A DNA stretch of 64,000 nucleotides, from positions 186,001-250,000 of the forward strand of contig NZ_JAIGNS010000001.1 in NCBI RefSeq assembly GCF_019711615.1, in the 5' to 3' direction. The stretch's first letter is position 1. Every line of letters begins with the position of its first letter. Shown here in pieces: positions 18,384-26,346 of this stretch. Made by a program: the position numbers and the translations under genes. Source of the DNA: Qipengyuania intermedia. Lineage in GTDB: Bacteria; Pseudomonadota; Alphaproteobacteria; Sphingomonadales; Sphingomonadaceae. The notes beneath the pieces were generated by a model. The model did no database searches and was not told where the DNA came from. It saw nothing but the letters and a program-made list of their open reading frames with translations.

Positions 18384-18518
18384 ATGAAGAAATTCCTGAC
18401 AATGCTCGCGTTCGGAAGCTCGGCCATCCTTCTTTCGGCCTGCAACACGATCGACGGCATCGGCGAAGACGTCGAATCCGCAACCGATTGTGCCGACGGC
18501 GTAGAAGGCAACTGCTAA
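18384..18518 (+). CDS. Entericidin A/B-family small lipoprotein
   Basis: A 44-residue protein. MKKFLTMLAFGSSAILLSAC is a signal peptide ending in a lipobox (LSAC, Cys at residue 20), followed by NTIDGIGEDVESATDC, the entericidin-type tail. GGAG lies 7 bases before the ATG. Such lipoproteins are stress-induced in many alphaproteobacteria, which agrees with the EcfG-type promoter upstream and with the strong terminator that makes it a single-gene unit. The molecular role in Sphingomonadales is not established; the name comes from the E. coli EcnA/B antidote-toxin pair. Confidence 0.85.
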   Translation: MKKFLTMLAFGSSAILLSACNTIDGIGEDVESATDCADGVEGNC

Positions 18519-18547
18519 GCCGCACCAAGCCGATCGGCTTACGAAAG

Positions 18548-18577
18548 AGGCGCTGCCCCAAGCGGGCGGCGCCTTTT
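18548..18577 (+). terminator. Rho-independent terminator after entericidin gene
   Basis: AGGCGCTGCCC (18548-18558) pairs with GGGCGGCGCCT (18564-18574), an 11-bp stem with one G-U wobble and a CAAGC loop, running straight into TTTTT. Confidence 0.9.
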
Positions 18578-18642
18578 TCCTTGCTGATTGCTTCTGCCTG
18601 CTCGCGCCCTCGGGAAGACGAGCGCACGGTGCGATGAAATGC

Positions 18643-18668
18643 GGAACATTGCCAAGGGCTTACCCGTT
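18643..18668 (+). promoter_or_regulatory. EcfG-type general stress promoter for the 81-residue protein
   Basis: GGAAC (18643-18647) and CGTT (18665-18668) with 17 bases between match the EcfG consensus. It lies about 25 bases upstream of the ATG at 18692, giving a short leader that contains AAAGGAG. Confidence 0.75.
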
Positions 18669-18691
18669 GGTTTGGCAAAGGAGACATTCAT

Positions 18692-18937
18692 ATGCCCGAA
18701 CGCCAATCCATGCACCCCGACAATGACCTCATCGACGAGATCACGGAATACGACACCCCGTCGCAGCAGAGCCGGTCCGGCGGCGAAGTGAACCGCCAGG
18801 TCGGCACACGCGGAGAACTCAACCGCGCATTCGACCCCGCCAATCGCGAGCCGGAGGTCGGCTCGGACAATCCTGCACAGGACGCACAGAAGGGTCCCAA
18901 GACCCGGCAGGCCATCCAGGACGACCGGTCCAGCTAA
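18692..18937 (+). CDS. Small polar, probably disordered protein, likely stress-induced
   Basis: An 81-residue, highly charged protein without hydrophobic segment or cysteine, rich in Asp, Glu, Arg, Gln and Pro (for example GGEVNRQVGTRGELNRAFDP). I do not recognise a family. Its composition suggests an intrinsically disordered, hydrophilin-like protein. AAAGGAG precedes the ATG by 9 bases. An EcfG-type promoter lies immediately upstream and a clear terminator downstream, so it is a self-contained unit. Role inferred only as part of the general stress response. Confidence 0.75.
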   Translation: MPERQSMHPDNDLIDEITEYDTPSQQSRSGGEVNRQVGTRGELNRAFDPANREPEVGSDNPAQDAQKGPKTRQAIQDDRSS

Positions 18938-18961
18938 CGAGGTTATCAGGCCGATAGAAAG

Positions 18962-18992
18962 GCCCCGCAGACTCGCTCTGTGGGGCGTTTCT
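18962..18992 (+). terminator. Rho-independent terminator after small stress gene
   Basis: GCCCCGCAGA (18962-18971) pairs with TCTGTGGGGC (18977-18986), ten pairs with one G-U, followed by GTTTCTCT. It lies 25 bases past the stop codon. Confidence 0.8.
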
Positions 18993-19123
18993 CTGTGAAA
19001 ATCTGGTTCGCGCCATTTGACCGCGCGAAGGCTTTGCTTCACCCAGTTTGTAGGGGCGCCCCGATTGAATTCGGTTCAGGGGGACGTGGCATCAGCAGCG
19101 AGAAATCTCACAGGGGCGCCAAC

Positions 19124-20431
19124 TTGCTGCGCTTCATCCTCCCGTCAGCCATCGGCGCGGCATTTTTTCTTTTCCCGGTCCCACAAGATGGTGGGGTCAA
19201 GGTCCCCATGGCCATCCTCACGGACTGGGTTTTAGCCGTTGCGGCACCGGTCCTCCCTATCGCAGTCGTTATCCTGTGCATCGTTTCGGCATTGGCAACG
19301 ATTGCCTACGCCATGACGCAACCCGGCCCTTCGGAGAGCGCCACAGAACAAATTCTTCGTCCTGGGATCGCGTGGACGCTCTTGCGCGTGGCAGGCGCGG
19401 TCAGTGCTGTGGTGATCTTCTGGGAGATCGGACCGGTATGGATATGGGGCGAAGATACGGGCGTGACGGTACTCAACGACCTCTTCGTTCCTGCGCTCGT
19501 GACCATCGGTATTGCCTGCATCATTCTGCCGTTCATCACCGAATTCGGATTGATGGATTTCTTCGGTGTCCTTGTGGAACGCCCGTTCAAGGCGCTGTTC
19601 AAAGTACCCGGCCGCAGCGCGATCGATGCGATAGCGTCATGGCTTGGCGGAAGTTCGGTCGGCGTCATTGTGACCATCCAGCAGTACGAATCAGGCCAGT
19701 ATTCCGCCCGCGAGGCAGCGATCATCGCCACCAACTTTTCCATCGTTTCGATCGCATTCTGCTATGTGATCGTCGCATTCCTGGATTTGGACGCCTATTT
19801 CCTGCCGTTCTACGGTGTCCTGACGCTTACCGGCATTGTCTGCGCGATGATCATGGCGCGGATCCCGCCACTAAGCAGGAAGGCCGACAGCTATTTGGTC
19901 GACGGCTTCGCCATGGACCGCGAAGCGACGCAGGCTCCGTCCTTCGCTACCGCCCTCGACGCCGCTCTGAGCAAGGCTTCGAGTGCCCCGCCCTCTTCCA
20001 AAATTGCCAAGGGTGTCGCGGCTAACATCCTCGACATCTGGCTGGGTCTTATTCCGGCCGGGATGTTCATCGCGTTGGTGGGGACGATAATCGTCCAATA
20101 TACCGACTTTTTCGTCATTCTGAGCCAGCCCTTCGTGTGGCTGCTGACCGCCTTGCAGGTAGCCTATCCGGCCGAAGCAGCCCCGGCCATGATCGTTGGA
20201 TTTGTCGAAGTTTTCCTGCCTGCCGTAGCCGCTGCGGACATACCCGCGATGTCGACGCGCTTCGTGGTGGCCGTAGTCTCCGTCGGTCAACTGATCTTCA
20301 TGTCCGAGGTCGGTATCCTGATGCTGAAGTCGTCGCTGCCGCTCAACCTAGTCGATCTCGTTGTGATCTTCCTGCTGCGGACCTTGATTTTGTTACCAAT
20401 GGCAGTCTTGAGCGCCGCGCTGATCTTCTGA
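19124..20431 (+). CDS. YjiH-like multi-pass membrane protein (nucleoside-recognition/gate domain)
   Basis: A hydrophobic protein of about 435 residues with roughly ten membrane segments. It carries the nucleoside-recognition (gate) architecture of YjiH proteins: LLRFILPSAIGAAFFLFPV at the N-terminus, GRSAIDAIASWLGGSSVGV in the middle and MSTRFVVAVVSVGQLIFMSE near the C-terminus. The substrate is unknown; relatives are predicted transporters or membrane gates. The start is uncertain. The frame is open upstream to a GTG inside the preceding terminator (18980) and has no ATG near the conserved N-terminus. I place it at the TTG at 19124, with AGGGG about 9 bases upstream. Confidence 0.78.
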   Translation: MLRFILPSAIGAAFFLFPVPQDGGVKVPMAILTDWVLAVAAPVLPIAVVILCIVSALATIAYAMTQPGPSESATEQILRPGIAWTLLRVAGAVSAVVIFWEIGPVWIWGEDTGVTVLNDLFVPALVTIGIACIILPFITEFGLMDFFGVLVERPFKALFKVPGRSAIDAIASWLGGSSVGVIVTIQQYESGQYSAREAAIIATNFSIVSIAFCYVIVAFLDLDAYFLPFYGVLTLTGIVCAMIMARIPPLSRKADSYLVDGFAMDREATQAPSFATALDAALSKASSAPPSSKIAKGVAANILDIWLGLIPAGMFIALVGTIIVQYTDFFVILSQPFVWLLTALQVAYPAEAAPAMIVGFVEVFLPAVAAADIPAMSTRFVVAVVSVGQLIFMSEVGILMLKSSLPLNLVDLVVIFLLRTLILLPMAVLSAALIF

Positions 20432-20475
20432 CGCTTCTGAAAACGCTGCGTTTATTTCTGTTTCAAGCGCGCAGG

Positions 20476-20505
20476 TTGGGGATCTACGGCCTTTTCTGCT
20501 ATGAT
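20476..20505 (+). promoter_or_regulatory. Sigma-70-like promoter candidate
   Basis: TTGGGG (20476-20481) and TATGAT (20500-20505) with an 18-base spacer, about 65 bases upstream of the ATG at 20571. Judged by eye only. Confidence 0.45.
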
Positions 20506-20570
20506 TGTACCGATCCAGAGTCGCACAAAAACGAAGGTCGCTTCCATTTATCGAAGAGGAGGCAATCGTC

Positions 20571-21530
20571 ATGCGTGCTGTTAATATTCTGGCTTTCGGC
20601 GTCGCTGCTGCAGGTCTTGCAGTCGCCGCAACGGGTGCACCACCATCTGGCAAAGGCGGAAAGGGCGGCAACGATTCCGGCCCCGCCTACGAAGTCCCGA
20701 CAACCGTATTCGTAGAGCGACAACGACGGACACCACCAAGGTTGGTCGTGGCCGGCAATGACAGTTCCAAAAGTCAGCCGGTCTATCAGTATGAAAACTA
20801 TGCAGCCTACCTGCACGATGCCGTGCTGGTATCGGAAGGACACGGACGCGCGCTGATAACCGACCGCGCCGACAACCCCCTGCCGATGATCCTGGTAGAA
20901 TTCTGGTTCGACACGGACGGAAAGATCACCGATACCAGTCATGTCCCGCTGGTTTCGCGGCCCGACTGGGGTTGCGAGGCCCTGTCTTCCGATGGCACGC
21001 GCGCACTCTATTACGACCGGGATGTGAGCGAGGTTCGCGTGATCGACCTGGCCAATGGAGATGACACCACCCTCGTCGCCTCGGACCCATCCCAATCCTT
21101 CGGCTCTTCATGCGATTACAAATCCGACGATCCGCTAAACCTGAACGGAGTTTTGCACGCCGTCGTCAGGGATTCGAGCGGCGCGCGCATCGATCGTATC
21201 GACATGGCGGCAGGATCGACCAGCACGGTGTACGGACCGACCTCCGCCGATCTGCGCGATTTTTCGATCCATTACGAAGGTTCGAACATCGCTCTGGTGG
21301 CCATTTCCGAAGATTATACGATCAGGTTCGGTTCGAACTTCTCCCAAGCAGGAGCAGCGCCGGTCTCGATTGCGAGCGGCACAGAGGCGGACTTCTACTG
21401 CGAAGGGACGCGTCTGCTGTTCAAGGGCAACGTCAGAAAAGCGCGCTACACACGTGTGTATGATACGACCACCGGGGAAGCGGCGACCTATGATGACGAC
21501 TCGGAGTGGACGCCGAGGACACTCTGCTAA
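20571..21530 (+). CDS. Exported protein of unknown function, possible beta-propeller
   Basis: A 319-residue protein with a Sec signal peptide (VNILAFGVAAAGLAVAATGA), then a Gly/Lys-rich linker SGKGGKGGND. The rest is beta-rich, with repeated Asp-containing turns such as LSSDGTRALYYDRDVSEV and VIDLANGDDTT. This resembles TolB/YncE-like propeller blades (xSSDGxxLxY), but I cannot count enough blades to be sure. Three cysteines lie in the second half. GAGGAGG precedes the ATG by 8 bases, which fixes the start over the longer frame from 20505. It stands alone, convergent with the FrnE-like gene. Confidence 0.75.
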   Translation: MRAVNILAFGVAAAGLAVAATGAPPSGKGGKGGNDSGPAYEVPTTVFVERQRRTPPRLVVAGNDSSKSQPVYQYENYAAYLHDAVLVSEGHGRALITDRADNPLPMILVEFWFDTDGKITDTSHVPLVSRPDWGCEALSSDGTRALYYDRDVSEVRVIDLANGDDTTLVASDPSQSFGSSCDYKSDDPLNLNGVLHAVVRDSSGARIDRIDMAAGSTSTVYGPTSADLRDFSIHYEGSNIALVAISEDYTIRFGSNFSQAGAAPVSIASGTEADFYCEGTRLLFKGNVRKARYTRVYDTTTGEAATYDDDSEWTPRTLC

Positions 21531-21542
21531 CGGTTCGGGCGC

Positions 21543-22232
21543 TTAGCCAGCCGCGGTCGTTTTCTCCGCCACACGTCGTAGCGCGTTGACGTAGGATTCC
21601 GGCGGCTGTGCACCGGGCACCATGAAGCGGCCCTCCAGGATCATCGCGGGCACGCCGCTGATGTTCATGTCCCATGCGGCGCGTTCTTCGGCGCGGGTCT
21701 TGTGGGCGATCTGCTCGTCGTCGAGCGCGGCCGAGGCGGCATCCCGGGCGAGGCCGACGCTCTCCGCCACATCAAGCAGCACTTCGCGCTCGCCGATCCG
21801 CTGGCGGGCATTGAAATGCGCCTTGAACAGGGCGAGCTTGAGTTCGGTCTGCTTTGCCGGCCCGTGCTCCTCGCCGGTCCAGGTCAGCAGCTTGTGCGCC
21901 TCGAAGGTGTTCCACATCATCGCATCGGGCGCAGGGTCCGGACCTTCGTAATCGAGCGATACGCCAGCCGCATCGGCAGCCTGCCGCATCTGGCCTTGCA
22001 CTTCCTTGGACTGATCGATCGTGCGCCCGTATTTGCGGGCGATATGGGCGGTGCGCTCCTCGCCTTCTTCCGGCATGTCGGGATTGAGTTCGAAAGCGTG
22101 CCAGCGCACGTCCGCCTCGATCTCGCCTTCCAGCTGCTCGAGCGCCTGCGACAGATTGCCCCAGCCGACGAGGCACCAGGGGCACATTACATCGGACCAG
22201 ATATCGATCGTCATCTTGCGGGGCTGGGTCAT
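21543..22232 (-). CDS. FrnE-like DsbA-family oxidoreductase
   Basis: A cytosolic DsbA/2-hydroxychromene-2-carboxylate-isomerase-fold protein of 229 residues with a CPWC redox motif at residues 17-20 (DVMCPWCLVG) and cis-proline loop NISGVPAMIL near the C-terminus. There is no signal peptide. Relatives (FrnE) act as disulfide isomerases in stress protection or in polyketide pathways. The ATG at 22230-22232 overlaps the nudC stop (ATGA), which I prefer over an in-frame start five codons upstream. Confidence 0.9.
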   Translation of the reverse strand: MTQPRKMTIDIWSDVMCPWCLVGWGNLSQALEQLEGEIEADVRWHAFELNPDMPEEGEERTAHIARKYGRTIDQSKEVQGQMRQAADAAGVSLDYEGPDPAPDAMMWNTFEAHKLLTWTGEEHGPAKQTELKLALFKAHFNARQRIGEREVLLDVAESVGLARDAASAALDDEQIAHKTRAEERAAWDMNISGVPAMILEGRFMVPGAQPPESYVNALRRVAEKTTAAG

Positions 22233-23086
22233 TTGTGGATCCACCAATGCATGAGGTGATGGGCGATGGCATGGGGTGGCGGCGCGCGGAACGGGCCGTC
22301 GCCTGCCAGCGAGGCTTTCACCTCGTCGCGCGTGTACCAGTTGATTTCCGCCATCTCGGTTTCGTCGATGGTCAGTGCGTCGTCATCTGCATGGCTGTGG
22401 CAGCCGATCATCAGCTGGCTGGGAAACGGCCATGGCTGGCTGGCGACATAAGTCACGTCGCGTACGCGCACGCCGCTTTCCTCGAACACTTCGCGCGCGA
22501 CGCCTTCCTCGATGCTCTCGCCCGGTTCGACGAAACCTGCGAGAGCGGAAAAGCTTCCTTCCGGCCAGCCCAGTCCGCGGCCGAGCATCAGCTTGCCGTC
22601 ATATTCGACCAGCATGATCGTGACCGGATCGGTGCGCGGAAAATGGCTTGCCCCGCAGGCCGTGCAATCGCGCTGCCAGCCGCCCTTGGCCAGCTTTGTA
22701 TCGCCGCCGCATTGGGCGCAGAACCGGTGGCGCGCATGCCAGTCGACGATGCTGCGTGCGCCGCCATAGAGCGCAAGGTCGTCGGGCTGCAGATTCGCCA
22801 TCAGCGACCATAGCTGCGGGTTCGCCATGCGCGGACTTGCATCGCCGCGCGGCGGGACGGCGGCAAAGCAGGCCTTGCCCTCGTCGAGACCGAGGAACAC
22901 CAGCTCCGCATCCTCCGGCGCATCCGCCAGCGTGCCCCAGGAAAGGCGCCCATCATCGTTCATCGACGGCATCAACCCGTCGAGAGCGAGCAGGCGCGCC
23001 TTCCAGTTCATGTAGCCGGCCAGCCGCTCCGGATCGGCGCGGACATGGTCGGCGCGATCCAGGCGCGAGCCGGTAAAGGAAAGCAC
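22229..23086 (-). CDS. nudC: NAD(+) diphosphatase / RNA decapping hydrolase NudC
   Basis: Hydrolyses NAD(H) to NMN(H) and AMP, and removes NAD caps from RNA in E. coli. Features in order: N-terminal domain beginning with LSFTGSRLDRADHVR, a four-Cys zinc ribbon (CAQC...CTAC), the Nudix box GFVEPGESIEEGVAREVFEE followed by SGV, and the NudC-specific SQPWPFPSQLM. I chose the GTG at 23086, 5 bases after the preceding stop, because the conserved family start follows it directly. The frame is open much further upstream but that part is antisense-like. 285 residues. Confidence 0.93.
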   Translation of the reverse strand: MLSFTGSRLDRADHVRADPERLAGYMNWKARLLALDGLMPSMNDDGRLSWGTLADAPEDAELVFLGLDEGKACFAAVPPRGDASPRMANPQLWSLMANLQPDDLALYGGARSIVDWHARHRFCAQCGGDTKLAKGGWQRDCTACGASHFPRTDPVTIMLVEYDGKLMLGRGLGWPEGSFSALAGFVEPGESIEEGVAREVFEESGVRVRDVTYVASQPWPFPSQLMIGCHSHADDDALTIDETEMAEINWYTRDEVKASLAGDGPFRAPPPHAIAHHLMHWWIHK

Positions 23087-23091
23087 GCCGC

Positions 23092-24396
23092 TTACGCGCC
23101 CATCATGGCTGCAAGGTCGGCCTGTACGGCGTTGGGGAAGCCTTCGTGGATCGGATAGGCTTCGGACGGCATGTACTGGGTGTAGAGGCTTGCCCTCAGT
23201 TTCGCCGGGTAGTTGACGAAAGCGACCGTCCCGGCAGCGCCGCCCCAGCCGAACGAGCCGTCGGTGACGCGGCCACCGGCGCCGAAGCCCTGTCCTTCGA
23301 TCCAGGTGCCCTTGGTGACGGCGGTTTCCGGCAGGAGGTTCGAGGTGCCGAGCCTGACCGCAGCCTCGCTCATCACGCGCTTTCCGTCGATTTCGCCATA
23401 GCCGAGCAGCATCTTGAGGAAGCGGTCGTAATCGCGCGGGCTGGAGACGAGCCCTGCCCCGCCGAACGGGAATGCCGGATCGTCGAGATAGATCGACGCG
23501 CCTGCCGGATCGAGCGGCAGCGGTGTGCCCCCCATAATTCCGTAATTGGTGGTGAGGCGCGGCACTTCGCTCTTCGGTACGCGGAAGAACGTGCTGTTCA
23601 TGCCGGCCGGCTCGAAGATTTGGGTGCGGAGATATTCGTCGAAGCTCATCCCGCTGGCGACTTCGATCACGCGGCCCAGGAGGTCGAGGCTGACCGAATA
23701 GCTCCACTTGCTGCCCGGCTGGAGGACCAGCGGGAGCTGGGCGAGATTGTTGGCGAACTTGTCGAGGCCGCGGATCGCTTCCTCGCGGCCCAGGCCCGGG
23801 ATCGGCAGGCGCGTCACCTGGCCGGGCACCACGCCGTATTTCACATATTGTTGGCGGATCGGACCCTTCTGGATGATCGAATAGCCAAGGCCCGCCGTGT
23901 GCGTCAGCAGGTGGCGGATCGTGATCGGGCGCTCTGCCGGGACGAGATCGGTGACCGAACCGTCATAGGTCTTCTGCACCATCATCTTGGAGAATGCGGG
24001 CAGCGTTTCGGCCAACGGCTGGTCGAGGCCGAGCTTGCCCTCGTCGATCAGCATCATGGTCGCCATGCCGGTGACCGGCTTGGTCATCGAATAAATGCGG
24101 TAAAGGCTGTCCATGCCGGCAGGTGTCGCGCCGCCGATCGCCAGCGTGCCTTGCGCAATGAGCAGGGGGTCGCGGTCACCCCAGCCCAGCGCGGCCGCCA
24201 TGTTGGCGACCTTGCCTTCGGACACATATTTGTCGACCAGCTTGGAGACCATGGGCCAGTCCGCCGACTTGCTGTGCGCCAGCGCCAGGCTGCCGCCTGG
24301 CAGGCCCGATATGGCTGCACCGGCGGTCAGCCACGCCCCGCCCCTCAGCAGCGAACGGCGCGAAAGCTGGGCATCGTCGAAATTGCGGTAGGCCAT
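23092..24396 (-). CDS. Beta-lactamase-fold serine hydrolase, exported
   Basis: A 434-residue class C/EstB-type serine hydrolase. The N-terminus has a twin-arginine motif (LSRRSLLRGG) and hydrophobic core ending ALAH, so Tat export is likely. The catalytic S-x-x-K is SMTK at 103-106, and the tyrosine motif is YSV near residue 231, in KWSYSVSLDLLG. Likely an esterase or peptidase rather than an antibiotic resistance enzyme; the substrate is unknown. It is upstream of nudC and the FrnE-like gene on the same strand with very small gaps. Confidence 0.9.
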   Translation of the reverse strand: MAYRNFDDAQLSRRSLLRGGAWLTAGAAISGLPGGSLALAHSKSADWPMVSKLVDKYVSEGKVANMAAALGWGDRDPLLIAQGTLAIGGATPAGMDSLYRIYSMTKPVTGMATMMLIDEGKLGLDQPLAETLPAFSKMMVQKTYDGSVTDLVPAERPITIRHLLTHTAGLGYSIIQKGPIRQQYVKYGVVPGQVTRLPIPGLGREEAIRGLDKFANNLAQLPLVLQPGSKWSYSVSLDLLGRVIEVASGMSFDEYLRTQIFEPAGMNSTFFRVPKSEVPRLTTNYGIMGGTPLPLDPAGASIYLDDPAFPFGGAGLVSSPRDYDRFLKMLLGYGEIDGKRVMSEAAVRLGTSNLLPETAVTKGTWIEGQGFGAGGRVTDGSFGWGGAAGTVAFVNYPAKLRASLYTQYMPSEAYPIHEGFPNAVQADLAAMMGA

Positions 24397-24485
24397 GGAA
24401 TTCCTCTCGAAGTTCTTTTCGCGCCTTTTGTGCGCAAGCGATGCTGAACGGTCAATTGCGAATTGAAACTCTTGAATTCACTCAC

Positions 24486-24505
24486 TGTCCTATCCATATA
24501 GGACA
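24486..24505. promoter_or_regulatory. Perfect 8-bp inverted repeat before small membrane gene
   Basis: TGTCCTAT and ATAGGACA flank a 4-base centre (CCAT) and end one base before the ATG at 24507. The right arm also supplies the AGGA ribosome-binding element. The TCCTAT/ATAGGA core is identical to that of the repeat next to the S24 repressor gene (38589-38603, 3-base centre), so it may be an operator, an RBS-masking hairpin, or both. Confidence 0.5.
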
Positions 24506-24506
24506 C

Positions 24507-24728
24507 ATGCTGAACCTTCTCTCGTTCCTGTTCGGAATCGTCTCGCTCGTCATCGTCATTCCGGCGACCATTCCCTTGCTGGGCTGGGCCAACTGGCTGG
24601 CGCTGCCGCTGATCGTCATCGGCATCATCGTCGGCCAGCTGTCGTCGAGCAATTCGGGACGCAACTTCAACATCATCGTGCTGCTGATAGCGGCCCTGCG
24701 CCTGACGCTGGGCGGCGGCATCATCTAG
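24507..24728 (+). CDS. Small two-helix membrane protein, unknown
   Basis: A 73-residue hydrophobic protein. Segments LLSFLFGIVSLVIVIPATIPL and a second, split one from LALPLIVIGIIVGQL to IIVLLIAALRLTLGGGII give two to three membrane helices separated by SSSNSGRNFN. I do not recognise the family. I chose the ATG at 24507 because of AGGA upstream and because the longer frame from 24441 starts in non-hydrophobic sequence. Its stop overlaps the convergent mutY stop by 4 bases. Confidence 0.65.
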   Translation: MLNLLSFLFGIVSLVIVIPATIPLLGWANWLALPLIVIGIIVGQLSSSNSGRNFNIIVLLIAALRLTLGGGII

Positions 24729-25744
24729 GCAAGCGCCAGCCGCGCTGCCTTTGCAAACAGCGTCGGCAATCCCGCTTCGTCGAGCCTGTCGAGCGGCCAC
24801 CATTCCCCTTGATCCAAGGGATCTAAGGTCGCTTGCGTTTCGCACACCGCCAGTTCCAGCGCGAAATGCGTGAAGGTGTGCCGGACTTGCCCCAGATCGC
24901 GCCACGGGCCGCCGGTCGGAGCATTCTTGTGCCCGTCTCCCTGCGCCGACCAGCCGTCATCGGGAAGCGCGCGCATTCCGCCAAGCATTCCCGTGCCCTC
25001 GCGCCGTACCAGCCACACATGGTCCTCTTTGGTGATCCAATAGGCCTGACCCTGCCTGACGGGCTTGGCTTTCTTGGGTGCCTTGATGGGAAAACGCGCC
25101 GGATCGCCCGTTTTCCTGCCTCCGCAGGCCGCCGATAGCGGGCACAGCAGGCACTTGGGGTCGCGCGACGTGCAGATGGTCGCGCCGAGATCCATCATCG
25201 CCTGGGCAAAGTCGCCTGCCCGCTTTTCCGGGGTAATCTCGTCGGCGCGTTCGCGGATCAGCTTGCGCGAGGCCGGCAAGGGCTCCTCGATCGCGAACAG
25301 CCGCGAAACCACGCGTTCGACATTGGCATCGACGACGACGGCGCGCTGTCCGAACGCGATCGCCGCTACCGCAGCAGCTGTGTAGGCGCCGAGACCGGGC
25401 AGATTGCGCAACTCCCCCTCGGTTCTTGGGAAAGCGCCCATTTCGGCAATCGCGCGAGATGCCTTCACGAGGTTTCTCGCCCGCGAATAATAGCCCAGCC
25501 CCGCCCATGCCGCCATGACGTCTTCTTCCGGCGCTGCCGCCAGATCCTGGACCGTCGGCCAGCGACCGGTGAAGGCCTTGAAGTAGGGTTTCACTGCGGC
25601 GACTGTCGTCTGCTGCAGCATCACTTCCGAAAGCCAGACCCGGTAGGGGTCGGTCGGCGGCGCACCCGGCCGCGCACGCCACGGCAGGTGGCGGGCATGA
25701 GTGTCGTACCATTCAAGAAGTATGTCGGAGATGCTGGCGGCCAC
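24725..25744 (-). CDS. mutY: A/G-specific adenine glycosylase MutY
   Basis: Removes adenine mispaired with 8-oxoguanine. The 339-residue protein shows the helix-hairpin-helix LPGLGAYTAAAVAAIAFG, catalytic Asp region VVDANVERV and the iron-sulfur ligands C-x6-C-x2-C-x5-C in CTSRDPKCLLCPLSAAC. The C-terminal NUDIX-like 8-oxoG recognition domain is present. I chose the GTG at 25744, just before the conserved ILLEWYDTHARHLPWR segment. Only 14 bases separate it from the divergent DUF721 start, so the promoters must lie within or overlap the opposing genes. Confidence 0.94.
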   Translation of the reverse strand: MAASISDILLEWYDTHARHLPWRARPGAPPTDPYRVWLSEVMLQQTTVAAVKPYFKAFTGRWPTVQDLAAAPEEDVMAAWAGLGYYSRARNLVKASRAIAEMGAFPRTEGELRNLPGLGAYTAAAVAAIAFGQRAVVVDANVERVVSRLFAIEEPLPASRKLIRERADEITPEKRAGDFAQAMMDLGATICTSRDPKCLLCPLSAACGGRKTGDPARFPIKAPKKAKPVRQGQAYWITKEDHVWLVRREGTGMLGGMRALPDDGWSAQGDGHKNAPTGGPWRDLGQVRHTFTHFALELAVCETQATLDPLDQGEWWPLDRLDEAGLPTLFAKAARLALA

Positions 25745-25758
25745 TCGCTGCCTATGGC

Positions 25759-26346
25759 ATGAGCGCCGCCACAATGGAAAGCGACAAGCCCAAATCTGCC
25801 AACAAGCCCGCCCGGGCAAAAAAACCGTCCGGGAAAGCCAAGGCGGGAAAGCCTTATGAACGGCCTCGGGGCGGGCAGGCCAAGGCCATATCGGACCTCA
25901 TGCCGCAAATCGGCAGGCCTGCCTTCCGCCGCTTCGGCTTCGTCCAGTCCTCGATCGTGAGCCGCTGGCCGGAAATCGTCGGCGATACGCATTCTCAGGT
26001 CTGCACCCCGGAAATGATCCGGTTCCCGCCGGGCGAGAAATCGGAAGGAATACTGGAACTCGTCGTCAAACCCGCCCACGCCCCGCTGATCCAACAGGTC
26101 CTGCCCGAGATCATCGAGCGCGTGAATCGCTTCTTCGGCTATAAGGCAGTGGCGCGGATCAAGCTCCGGCAAGGTGCGGTTAAGCCGCCCGAGGCGAAGC
26201 AGAAGGCGAAAGCCCCGCCCTCGCTCAAGCCGATACCGATGGAACTCGGCGACAGTTTGCGCGATATCGGGGATCCTGAACTGCGTGCCGTGCTTGAATC
26301 GCTGGCACGCGGGCTAGGATCGCAAAATGAAGATGGAACCGACTGA
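25759..26346 (+). CDS. DUF721 (DciA-like) protein
   Basis: A 195-residue protein with a Lys/Pro/Ala-rich N-terminal tail and a DUF721 domain (about 45-140: LMPQIGRPAFRRFGFVQSSIVSRWPEIVG...). DUF721/DciA proteins load the replicative helicase in many bacteria lacking DnaC; in alphaproteobacteria the role is inferred from the domain. Its 3' end overlaps the following DsbA-like gene. The Met at 25774 is an alternative start. Confidence 0.85.
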   Translation: MSAATMESDKPKSANKPARAKKPSGKAKAGKPYERPRGGQAKAISDLMPQIGRPAFRRFGFVQSSIVSRWPEIVGDTHSQVCTPEMIRFPPGEKSEGILELVVKPAHAPLIQQVLPEIIERVNRFFGYKAVARIKLRQGAVKPPEAKQKAKAPPSLKPIPMELGDSLRDIGDPELRAVLESLARGLGSQNEDGTD

